DNA from: an uncultured Candidatus Actinomarina sp.
Lineage (GTDB): Bacteria; Actinomycetota; Acidimicrobiia; Actinomarinales; Actinomarinaceae
Direction of reading: 5' to 3'
Length of the DNA: 43,929 nucleotides
Assembly (NCBI GenBank): GCA_902521955.1
Contig: CABYTP010000007.1
Span: 1-43,929, forward strand
This document shows positions 1 to 7,485 of the stretch, in pieces. Numbering within the stretch: position 1 is the first letter of the stretch; each line of letters opens with the position of its first letter. The position numbers and the translations under genes were made by a program. Under the pieces are notes generated by a model. It worked only from the letters and a program-made list of their open reading frames with translations, was not told the DNA's origin and did no database searches.

Positions 1-530
1 TCATAGACGTACAATCCTACAATTGCCAATGATGAAATATACTCCTTGGGTTTTTCGTGAAGATTAATTATATTATTTTCATGAAGTTCTATAACACCAA
101 ATTCCTCTGGATTTTCAACTTCTTTTACAAATAGATTTGCTCCCTTAAAATTTTCCCAATCTAATCCTTTTAGTGGATTTTCTCCAAAAAAATTATCTCC
201 TAAAGCAAATGTTACTAAAGAGTTAGGTGGAATTTTTTTACCAGCATAAGACAGAGCATCTGCGATCCCCTTTGGTGATTCTTGAATTACAAATTCAACA
301 TGTATATCATCAAAATTTGATTGTACATCAGTTAATATCATGTCATTAAATTCAGAATTAGTAATAATTATAAAATTAGTAAAACCCCAAGATTTTAATT
401 GTTTTACTTGTAATGAGATCATACTGATTCCGTCTATATCAATCAATACTTTTGTGTGATCATTATTCTTATAATCTTTTAACCTAGTTCCAAGTCCCCC
501 AGCAGCTATAACCGCATAATTTTTTATCAT
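1..530 (-). CDS. RmlA-like sugar-1-phosphate nucleotidyltransferase (partial, C-terminus off window)
   Basis: Open frame from ATG at 530 to the window edge, 176 codons with no stop, so the C-terminal part is missing. Near the N-terminus it has the nucleotide-binding signature AAGGLGTRL. Later come LGDNFFG, as in glucose-1-phosphate thymidylyltransferases, and near the cut EKPKEY followed by VGLYVYD, which matches the RmlA sugar-binding region. The family joins an NTP and a sugar-1-phosphate to give an NDP-sugar (dTDP-glucose for RmlA) in the cytoplasm. The stretch after GTRL lacks the usual P-x-T and S-K-Q-L pattern, so the exact nucleotide and sugar are uncertain and a GalU-like role is possible. 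It is divergent from the LCP gene, which suits supply of precursors for a wall-linked glycopolymer. Confidence 0.8.
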   Translation of the reverse strand, partial: MIKNYAVIAAGGLGTRLKDYKNNDHTKVLIDIDGISMISLQVKQLKSWGFTNFIIITNSEFNDMILTDVQSNFDDIHVEFVIQESPKGIADALSYAGKKIPPNSLVTFALGDNFFGENPLKGLDWENFKGANLFVKEVENPEEFGVIELHENNIINLHEKPKEYISSLAIVGLYVY

Positions 531-575
531 TTTCTTATATTAAAAGAACATAATGATTAAAGTTGTAATTTGACT
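531..575. promoter_or_regulatory. Divergent promoter region between nucleotidyltransferase and LCP genes
   Basis: This 45-nt gap separates two divergent genes, so both promoters must lie here or just inside the genes. On the minus strand TAATAT (542-537) sits 6 nt before the ATG at 530, close enough for a leaderless transcript. On the plus strand CATAAT (549-554) is a 5-of-6 match to a -10 box, 21 nt before the ATG at 576. Neither side has a convincing -35 box or a Shine-Dalgarno sequence. The hexamers are visible; promoter function is inferred. Confidence 0.35.
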
Positions 576-1682
576 ATGAAATTTAATAAACAAACATTAT
601 TACTTATAGGTATTGTATTAATAGGGTTAATTGCATATTCTTTAGTTCCAAACTTTGAAAGAGAGGAATTTGATTCTGAAATCATAGAAGATATTTCTTC
701 TGGAGATATCACAACAACTACATCTAAGATTCAAGTTGAAGAAAATGATTCTAAGCCTGAGGACACTATTATTGATGCCGAAGTATTTGAGCCTTCTAAA
801 TATGACAGTTTGTTAATTAATAATAATTCAAAAAGAATAGACGAACTATTTACTTCTTATTTAATTATAGGAAGTGACGAAAGAAGTCCTAATTCATCAG
901 AAAGTAGAGGATCTGTTGATGGTAGTAGAGCTGATGTCATTTTAATTGTGATAGTTGATGGAGATTCAAATGTTTCTTTAGTCTCGTTACCAAGAGACTT
1001 GCTAATAGAAGATCCTTGTACAAAAAATATACAAAGAATTAACAGTTCGTTTATAAGTAACGGTTGTGGATCTGATGCTGAAAACTTATCAGCTGTCATA
1101 TTAAATATGACCGGTTTGAAGATAAAACACTTTGTAAAATTTAGTTTTGAAGGTTTTGAAGAGATTATAGATTCAATAGGTGGTGTTGAAATTTGTGTTA
1201 ATGAGACACAGAGGGAAGGTTACTCATTTGAAATTCAAAAAGGGTGTAATAATTTGAATGGAGAAATTGCTCTTAATTGGATAGTTTCAAGAAATACTGA
1301 AATTTTAGATGGTGAAAAATTAATTGATGAAGATGGGAAAGATGTTTCATCCTGGAAACCCATGCCAGGTGTAAGTGACTTAACAAGAATAAAGAAGCAA
1401 CAACAATTAATCCTATCTGTGATGCAGAAAGTAAACGATTTTAACTCGTTTAATAATTTTCTAAATTTTGTAAATGCCCTAGAAAATGCTTTTACAATTG
1501 ATGAAAATATTTCAGTAATAGAAGCTTCTAGATTGCTATGGGAATTTAGAGAAATCAACTTCGATAATGTTAATAAACTAACTGTACCAACATACAACTA
1601 TACAACCGAAAGTGGAGCTCAAGTATTGATTCTAAATGAAAATTTTTATGACTTTTTATCCTCAAAAGATTTGGTTGATTGA
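576..1682 (+). CDS. LytR-CpsA-Psr (LCP) family glycopolymer transferase
   Basis: 368-residue protein with one N-terminal membrane anchor (about residues 8-25), a low-complexity acidic linker to about 90, and an extracellular LCP domain. Family motifs are visible: LIIGSDER (D101, R103), SRAD (R118, D120), SLPRD (R140, D141), then FSFEGFEEIIDSIGGVEI and DLTRIKKQQQ. LCP enzymes move undecaprenyl-pyrophosphate-linked glycopolymers onto peptidoglycan outside the membrane, using the Arg and Asp residues to hold the pyrophosphate. I chose ATG at 576; an in-frame TTG at 570 is the alternative. No Shine-Dalgarno is obvious. It is flanked by a nucleotidyltransferase and a polymerase/ligase-like gene. 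Its 3' end overlaps the convergent ligase gene by 37 nt. In related actinobacteria an LCP gene often sits between nadD and rsfS; here none does. Confidence 0.9.
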   Translation: MKFNKQTLLLIGIVLIGLIAYSLVPNFEREEFDSEIIEDISSGDITTTTSKIQVEENDSKPEDTIIDAEVFEPSKYDSLLINNNSKRIDELFTSYLIIGSDERSPNSSESRGSVDGSRADVILIVIVDGDSNVSLVSLPRDLLIEDPCTKNIQRINSSFISNGCGSDAENLSAVILNMTGLKIKHFVKFSFEGFEEIIDSIGGVEICVNETQREGYSFEIQKGCNNLNGEIALNWIVSRNTEILDGEKLIDEDGKDVSSWKPMPGVSDLTRIKKQQQLILSVMQKVNDFNSFNNFLNFVNALENAFTIDENISVIEASRLLWEFREINFDNVNKLTVPTYNYTTESGAQVLILNENFYDFLSSKDLVD

Positions 1683-4042
1683 ATAAAAATTCCTGCACTT
1701 ACTAAAAATAATACAAACATATCCGGTGAATAGATCATATCATTTGTAATATTTTGTAACAAAAACATCACCATTGCTAGGTATGGAAATATATTGCTTG
1801 AATTAATAAAACTTAAAGCTTTAATCATTCCAAAAGCAATAACCAAATAGAACAAGATTGAAAACATTAATCCAAATTCAACACTAAATGTAAGGTATCC
1901 ATTATGAGCAGTGGTCAACTGGCTTAGAAAAGATGGGTCAACAATTGGTGGGCTAGTATTTGATAATTGACCATTTTGTTGAACTAATACCCCACTTCTT
2001 AAGCTTTTGTCACCAATGTTATTTGTATCAAGAAACACCCCTTCACTATCTGCCCAACTGAAAAATAATCTTCCATCGTCTGTTTCTAATTTCCAAGATT
2101 GTATCTGGCCATTAATAATTGAAGTATTTGAAATCAGAGTTTGTCTTCGTTGAGGAATCTCTGGAAAAGATAGATGCAAGATAATTTCAAAATCTTCTGA
2201 AAAATCTAAATTATTCTCAATTGCCAACCAGTATTTGTTGGGCCTAAATAATTTAATTCCATTATTTTCGAATGTGATATTAGCGTTATAGTTGTTTACT
2301 TGGTTTGGTTTAAAAACAAAATAATCTTTATTTAAATTATTTTTTGTGAACACTACATTTGTACTTTTGTTATTTGAAATAATATCAACTTCTTTAATCG
2401 TAGAATCTAGAAAAGTGTTTCCAAAAGATTGTCCATCTGAATGTCCTCCGATTTCAATATAAGCACTATTTTTATTAAGATTTATTATTGCACCACTGGT
2501 TCGTTCATATCCCACCATATCCCAATTTTCTCCGTCTTTAGATGTATAAAAGCTGATTATGCTTCTTGGTAAAATCGTATCCCTCTTATCAAATTTTAAC
2601 TTTATAAAACCTTCGACATTTCTAAAATTACACTCCTCACAAAATGTTTTATAATTATCAAAAGGTACAAAATCATTTCTAATACTTAATTGTTCAATCA
2701 TTACGGCTAGTTCTCCGACGGCTAGTTCTCTACTTTCACATTGATATCCACTAGTTTGAGTACAAGGTACATAGGTTAAGTTTTTTGGAATTTGATTGTC
2801 AACAATATTGACGTAAATATAATCCAAAAAACAATAAGTTTCTCCTCTTAAAATATTAAGATTGGAAACCTCAAAACAACCGGATTCTTCCATAGATGAT
2901 GATATTTCCAAGCTATCTATTGTGTATATTGCAGCAAAAAAGTCAGAAAATAAATCTTTTTTAACCCTTACATGTTGGCATGTAATTCTATCTTCTGAAC
3001 ATTCTGAAACAAGTTTACTCTGAACAAGAATTTCATATCCTCCACCTGAGGTTCCTATAAAAAATTCTACATTGGAATCTCTATGTTCTACAGGAGTAAT
3101 TCCTAATTCAACTTTATTTAAATTTACATTCAAATTTTGTTCTAAAATCTCAGGATTAATTGATAAAAAATAATCTTTATAAATGCTATCAACATATTTT
3201 CCTGGTCCCAATCCTCTAAATATATTTAAATTATCAAATGCAATTTTTGTTAAAAAACCTCTATCGCTTTCTTTTAGTAAAATTTCAGAATTAAAAGTAT
3301 TTAAAAACCCTAATGTGCCAAGAAATATGAAAATAAGAGCATAAACTAGTTGTTTTAGATTTCTTTTTTTCAAATAGATATATAAAAAAAATCCAAGAAA
3401 TAAGGAAAGCCAAGAACCTCTGGAATAAGTAATAAATACAAGATATAAGTTTAAAAGTGTAAGAAAAAGAAAAAACTTGTTTTTAAGTTCATTATAAAAA
3501 TGTAAACAAAGGAAAGAAAGGATAGTAAACATTCCACCTGCAACATTTGGCCCAGATCCCTGAAAGCCTGAAAGCCTTCCTCTGTTAAAAAATGTAGGGT
3601 TTTCAAAATAATAAGTAATCCATCCAATTGTGTTGTCAACAAATGATAATTGAAATAATGAAGATGCAAAATTTAATATTGAAACAAAAATAAAAGGAAA
3701 TAAAAAATATTGTAAGTCATTAGTTGTTTTTTTCTTGACAAAATCAGTAAACAAAAAGCCTGTTAAACAGTAAAAAATTAACCTAAGTACAAAAACATTA
3801 ACGCCATACAGAAATATAGAAAGAATTAGTAATAATGTAAGTGAACCCCAAAATCTAGTTACATTGTCAGATAATTCTAAAATATTTCTCTTTTTAATAA
3901 AATCGAAAAATAATATTAAGGAAAAAATTAATATTAAAAAATCCGAGAACTCAATGAAGCTAAGCCTTAGAAATCCTGGTGGTGATATTAAAGATATTGA
4001 AATAAGAGAGCCTAATAAAAATATACTTAGTTTTTCTTTCAA
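1646..4042 (-). CDS. O-antigen ligase/polymerase-like membrane protein with very large lectin-like extracellular loop
   Basis: 798 residues, about twice the usual size for this family. Residues 1-250 are a chain of hydrophobic segments with RLSGFQGSGPNVAGG (156-170) and TYSRGSW (205-211). The family motif GLGPGKY is at 277-283. The ligase-type AHNGYL, whose His is catalytic in WaaL-type enzymes, comes only at 712-717, followed by the last membrane segments. These two motifs are normally separated by a short loop; here about 430 residues intervene. They include eight cysteines (348, 355, 389, 404, 427, 435, 468, 471), a segment with FYTSKDGENWDMVGY resembling F5/8C modules, and a LamG/ConA-like stretch around 575-690. 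The start is TTG at 4042, 1 nt after the upstream tRNA; no other start fits. Likely role: polymerising a lipid-linked glycan, or ligating it, outside the membrane. Confidence 0.8.
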   Translation of the reverse strand: MKEKLSIFLLGSLISISLISPPGFLRLSFIEFSDFLILIFSLILFFDFIKKRNILELSDNVTRFWGSLTLLLILSIFLYGVNVFVLRLIFYCLTGFLFTDFVKKKTTNDLQYFLFPFIFVSILNFASSLFQLSFVDNTIGWITYYFENPTFFNRGRLSGFQGSGPNVAGGMFTILSFLCLHFYNELKNKFFLFLTLLNLYLVFITYSRGSWLSLFLGFFLYIYLKKRNLKQLVYALIFIFLGTLGFLNTFNSEILLKESDRGFLTKIAFDNLNIFRGLGPGKYVDSIYKDYFLSINPEILEQNLNVNLNKVELGITPVEHRDSNVEFFIGTSGGGYEILVQSKLVSECSEDRITCQHVRVKKDLFSDFFAAIYTIDSLEISSSMEESGCFEVSNLNILRGETYCFLDYIYVNIVDNQIPKNLTYVPCTQTSGYQCESRELAVGELAVMIEQLSIRNDFVPFDNYKTFCEECNFRNVEGFIKLKFDKRDTILPRSIISFYTSKDGENWDMVGYERTSGAIINLNKNSAYIEIGGHSDGQSFGNTFLDSTIKEVDIISNNKSTNVVFTKNNLNKDYFVFKPNQVNNYNANITFENNGIKLFRPNKYWLAIENNLDFSEDFEIILHLSFPEIPQRRQTLISNTSIINGQIQSWKLETDDGRLFFSWADSEGVFLDTNNIGDKSLRSGVLVQQNGQLSNTSPPIVDPSFLSQLTTAHNGYLTFSVEFGLMFSILFYLVIAFGMIKALSFINSSNIFPYLAMVMFLLQNITNDMIYSPDMFVLFLVSAGIFIQSTKSFEDKKS

Positions 4043-4043
4043 G

Positions 4044-4117
4044 TGGGCCTGGCAGGACTCGAACCTACGACCGACGGATTATGAGTCCGTTGCTCTAACC
4101 AACTGAGCTACAGGCCC
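4044..4117 (-). tRNA. tRNA with CAT anticodon (elongator Met or lysidine-modified Ile2)
   Basis: A complete cloverleaf can be read on the minus strand. The acceptor stem GGGCCTG/CAGGCCC is perfect, the D arm is GCTC/GAGC, the anticodon stem is ACGGA/TCCGT with loop CTCATAA, and the T arm is GTAGG TTCGAGT CCTGC with one G-U pair. Discriminator A73 is at 4044. CCA is not encoded. CAT may read AUG (Met), or AUA if TilS converts C34 to lysidine. The acceptor stem, including C4-G69, equals that of common tRNA-Ile(GAT), so Ile2 is a real option. It lies 6 nt downstream of the SCP2 gene and 1 nt upstream of the ligase-like gene. Confidence 0.95.
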
Positions 4118-4123
4118 TAATAT

Positions 4124-4411
4124 TTATGAAATTACTGATTGAATCTTTAATGCCATACTCATATCACCAGCAACTTTTAATTTACCAGTCATAAAAGCTG
4201 CCTGTGGACTTGATGATCCGTCCATTATGGCCTGCATTGTTTCAGCATCAGTCGTTACAGTACATGTAGCTTCACTATCATCAGTTGATATTTCACCACT
4301 TGGGCCATCAATCATGACAATACTGTCCCCTACTACAAACTTAACTGATCCACCTAATGTAGATAGGTCTTTTCCCTCAGCTCTTTGTTTTACTTCTGCA
4401 AGATAATCCAT
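4124..4411 (-). CDS. SCP2 sterol-carrier-domain protein
   Basis: 95-residue single-domain protein. The C-terminal half holds the SCP2 signature: AAFMTGKLKVAGDMSMALKI. The middle holds GDSIVMIDGPSG and the TCTVTTDAETMQAIMDGS strand-helix region. SCP2 domains bind lipids or other hydrophobic ligands in a cytoplasmic pocket; the ligand here is unknown. The frame stays open into the neighbouring tRNA-Asn, but a strong Shine-Dalgarno (GGAGGA) just before ATG 4411 marks that ATG as the start. The gene is wedged between tRNA-Asn (45 nt upstream) and the CAT tRNA (6 nt downstream), so all three are probably cut from one transcript. Confidence 0.85.
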   Translation of the reverse strand: MDYLAEVKQRAEGKDLSTLGGSVKFVVGDSIVMIDGPSGEISTDDSEATCTVTTDAETMQAIMDGSSSPQAAFMTGKLKVAGDMSMALKIQSVIS

Positions 4412-4456
4412 TGTTCCTCCATTCATCTTAATTATAGTGAAAATTTGAAAGTATAG

Positions 4457-4529
4457 CTCCGAGGGTGGGACTTGAACCCACAACCAACGGATTAACAGTC
4501 CGCTGCTCTGCCAATTGAGCTACCTCGGA
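4457..4529 (-). tRNA. tRNA-Asn (GTT)
   Basis: On the minus strand the acceptor stem TCCGAGG/CCTCGGA is perfect, the D arm is GCTC/GAGC, the anticodon stem is GCGGA/TCCGT with loop CTGTTAA (anticodon GTT), and the T arm is GTGGG TTCAAGT CCCAC. The discriminator is G, as usual for tRNA-Asn. CCA is not encoded. It lies 23 nt downstream of dnaG. Confidence 0.97.
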
Positions 4530-4552
4530 TAGCAAATTAATAATACTATGAA

Positions 4553-6190
4553 TTAAAGGGTACTCTGATAAATTTCTATTTTCTTTTTAATATCTTCTAC
4601 AGATTGTAAAAGTGAAAAATCTTTATTTTTAGATGATTCAAACTCTTCTATGAGTGTATCAATTTTTAAGTTTGCGTAATGTAAGTAAAGACGTGATATA
4701 GATTCAGAATATTGTTCGTAAGTATAAGAAATATTTTTATACTGATTATCTTTGTCACCATCTTTTTCCAACTCATTTATACTTTTTTTGAATTCATCGC
4801 TTAAATTAAGAATTTCTGTAACTTGTTCATTAAAACTAAAGTTACTTTTTACAATGTCAGCAGTAACAATATCTTGAAATACCAAATGTGCATTTGTATA
4901 TTTTGACTCTACAGATGTTTTGTCAATATCAATTTGATTTTTTGATTGAAAATTTAGCTCTCTTTTTAATATATCTTTAGAAGTATTAATTTTTTTAGAA
5001 AGTAAATCTAGAGACACATCAACCTCTAAAGGACTTAAGTGTTGTGATAATTTTTGGAAATACTCAAATATACGCTGTTTGTCATTGTTCACTGAAAGAG
5101 ATTTATCTATTAAAAACTCTACTAATTCATAATTATCTTTAAGTAATTCCTTAAATGATTTTGGATTATTTTCAAATAATTCAGATAAGTCTTTATAGTT
5201 CTGAGGAAGGTTCAAGCAATTAATTTCTAATTTAGTTCCTAATTGATTTCTTAATTCAAGAACCCTTTCTGTAGCAGCTAAGCCGGCTTCGTCATTATCA
5301 AAACATAGTAAAATTTTTTTTGTGTATCTTGATATAACATCTAATTGTTGAGTAGTTAAGGCGGTGCCAGATGGAGAAGCAACATTTGAATATCCAAGTT
5401 TGTTTAGCGCAAGGACATCAAAATATCCCTCAACCAAAAAAACATACCCTCTCTTTTTGACTGATGAAATAAAATCTGTTGTAAAATATAAGTTTTTATT
5501 TTTTTTATACAAAAGGGACTCAGATGAATTCAAATACTTTGGTCCGAAGTCATCTAATGCTCTACCCCCAAAGGCAACTATCTCTGTTCGGATATTGAGG
5601 ATTGGAAATAGTATCCTATTTTTAAATAGAAAATTACCATTACTACTCATAAAACCAAGACGTTTTAAATCTTGGTTATTTATCTCATTTTTTTTACAAT
5701 ATTTTTGAAATTTTTCTATATCAGAATCTATAAAAGATATATTATATTTTTTAATATCTGTAGAGTCAAAACCCCTAGATTCCAAATAATCTAATGCCTT
5801 TATGGATACTTTAGACTCCATTGTTTCTTTGAAATAATCACTGATGATGTTCATTTTGGCCTGATATTTTTTAAAATCCTCATTTTGTCCCGTATCAGTA
5901 TAGGAAAGTTTAAACCCATAATTATCTGCCACAAATTCTACAGCATCCTGAAATTCTAGATTATTTATTTCTTGTATATATTTAAATACATCGCCCCCCA
6001 TTTTACACCCAAAGCAATGAAACAAATTTTCCACATCAGTAAAACTCATACTTGCAGTTTTTTCACCATGAAATGGACATAATGCCATTCCTTTTGCTCC
6101 CCTTAGCTTTCCTGTGGTTGTAGAAAGTATAAAGTCGCTAATCTTTGTTCTTTTCTTTAAATCTTCAATAGAATTTCTTGCAATACCCAT
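4553..6190 (-). CDS. dnaG: DNA primase
   Basis: 545 residues, slightly short for DnaG. The CHC2 zinc ribbon is intact (C38, H41, C59, C62; CPFH then HCFGC). The catalytic core includes FKNRILFPI and AFGGRALDDFGPKYLNSS. The TOPRIM domain shows EGYFDVLAL, then the acidic metal site CFDNDEAG. The C-terminal third is Lys/Glu-rich and weakly conserved, as expected for the part that contacts the replicative helicase. DnaG makes RNA primers at the replication fork. The ATG at 6190 overlaps the glyS stop by 1 nt (TAATG), so translation is probably coupled. Actinobacterial relatives often have dgt between glyS and dnaG; it is absent here. Confidence 0.97.
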   Translation of the reverse strand: MGIARNSIEDLKKRTKISDFILSTTTGKLRGAKGMALCPFHGEKTASMSFTDVENLFHCFGCKMGGDVFKYIQEINNLEFQDAVEFVADNYGFKLSYTDTGQNEDFKKYQAKMNIISDYFKETMESKVSIKALDYLESRGFDSTDIKKYNISFIDSDIEKFQKYCKKNEINNQDLKRLGFMSSNGNFLFKNRILFPILNIRTEIVAFGGRALDDFGPKYLNSSESLLYKKNKNLYFTTDFISSVKKRGYVFLVEGYFDVLALNKLGYSNVASPSGTALTTQQLDVISRYTKKILLCFDNDEAGLAATERVLELRNQLGTKLEINCLNLPQNYKDLSELFENNPKSFKELLKDNYELVEFLIDKSLSVNNDKQRIFEYFQKLSQHLSPLEVDVSLDLLSKKINTSKDILKRELNFQSKNQIDIDKTSVESKYTNAHLVFQDIVTADIVKSNFSFNEQVTEILNLSDEFKKSINELEKDGDKDNQYKNISYTYEQYSESISRLYLHYANLKIDTLIEEFESSKNKDFSLLQSVEDIKKKIEIYQSTL

Positions 6191-7485
6191 TAGATATTCT
6201 CAAAATAATCATGAAGTTTGTTAATTTTAACTCTTTCCTGTTTCATAGTATCTCGATTTCTTATAGTTACAGAATCATCTTCTAAAGTCTCAAAATCAAC
6301 AGTAATACAATATGGCGTACCAATCTCATCTTGCCGACGGTATCTTTTCCCAATTGATTGAGTTATATCAATTTCAGTTCTAAAACTCTTTTGTAATTTA
6401 GTCTTAATTTCTTTCGAAGTATTAATTAAATTGTCTTTTTTACTAAGTGGAAGAATTGCAATTTGAATTGGTGCAATGTCAAAGTTGAACCTAAATAATG
6501 TACGTGTAGTGTCATTTACAGTATCTTCATCATAATTAGAACACAAAATAGCAAATAAAGTTCTAGTAAGACCTGCAGCCGGTTCTATTACAACAGGGTT
6601 AATTTTTTCATTAGATTCTGGATCAAAATATGTGAGGTCTTTTCCACTTGCTTTTTCGTGAGATGTTAAATCAAAAGTTCCTCTATTTGCAATACCTTCC
6701 AACTCCCCCCAACCCCACGGATACAAAAATTCAATATCTGATGTTTTTGAAGCATAATGAGCTAGCTCATTTTCCTCATGAGTTCGTATTCTCAACTTAT
6801 CTTCTGAAATTCCCAATGACTTGTACCATTCGAGTCTCTTATTTATCCAAAAGTTAAACCATTGTTCTTGATCTTCCTCTTTACAAAAGAACTCTATTTC
6901 CATTTGTTCAAACTCTCTAGTTCTAAAAATAAACTGTCCAGGCGTAATTTCATTCCTAAAGGATTTACCAATATTTGCTATGCCAAATGGCAACTTTGCT
7001 CTCATTGTTCTCAAAATATTTTCAAAGTTAACAAATATACCCTGAGCGGTTTCAGGTCTTAGGTAAACGGCTGAGTTTTCATTTTTAACTGGACCAATGT
7101 TAGTTTCAAACATAAGATTGAAATGACGCGGCTCTGTCAAGTCTTCTTTTTTCAAATCATCTGGCACCTGATCTGCTCTGAATCTTTCACCTGTAGGCTT
7201 ATGATCAACCATAGGATCTGAAAATTCAGCTAAATGTCCGGATGCTTTCCAAACTTCAGAACTTTGTATTATTGCTGTGTCTACAGGATATATTGACAAA
7301 TCATCATCATTATTAATATCTCGCCACCAACTAGCTGCTAGATTGTTTTTTAGACTAACACCAAGGGGGCCATAATCGTAAGAACTTCTTAACCCTCCAT
7401 AAATTGAAGAAGCATTGAATACAAAACCCCTAGATTGAGAAATTGTTACAATTTTTTCAAATAACTCTTTATTAGTTTTTTCCAT
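6190..7485 (-). CDS. glyS: Glycyl-tRNA synthetase (dimeric, single-chain class II type)
   Basis: 431 residues of the alpha-2 type, not the alpha2-beta2 GlyQ/GlyS type. Class II features: SRGFVFNASSIYGG and YDYGPLG near the N-terminus, LRPETAQGIFVNF, FRNEITPGQFIFRTREFEQ (motif 2), then EPAAGLTRTLFAIL (motif 3). The C-terminal anticodon-binding domain starts near APIQIAILPLS. The enzyme charges tRNA-Gly in the cytoplasm. Its start overlaps the uppS 3' end by 14 nt and its stop overlaps the dnaG start by 1 nt, so it sits inside a continuous operon. Confidence 0.97.
   Translation of the reverse strand: MEKTNKELFEKIVTISQSRGFVFNASSIYGGLRSSYDYGPLGVSLKNNLAASWWRDINNDDDLSIYPVDTAIIQSSEVWKASGHLAEFSDPMVDHKPTGERFRADQVPDDLKKEDLTEPRHFNLMFETNIGPVKNENSAVYLRPETAQGIFVNFENILRTMRAKLPFGIANIGKSFRNEITPGQFIFRTREFEQMEIEFFCKEEDQEQWFNFWINKRLEWYKSLGISEDKLRIRTHEENELAHYASKTSDIEFLYPWGWGELEGIANRGTFDLTSHEKASGKDLTYFDPESNEKINPVVIEPAAGLTRTLFAILCSNYDEDTVNDTTRTLFRFNFDIAPIQIAILPLSKKDNLINTSKEIKTKLQKSFRTEIDITQSIGKRYRRQDEIGTPYCITVDFETLEDDSVTIRNRDTMKQERVKINKLHDYFENI

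Noticed and set aside
1235-1597. 120-codon open frame on minus, opposite the LCP gene
   Set aside because: Mirror of the conserved LCP domain; the Ser/Phe/Leu-rich translation looks like a shadow.
4412-4483. N-terminal extension of the SCP2 protein
   Set aside because: Part of it translates tRNA-Asn sequence, and ATG 4411 has a strong Shine-Dalgarno directly upstream.
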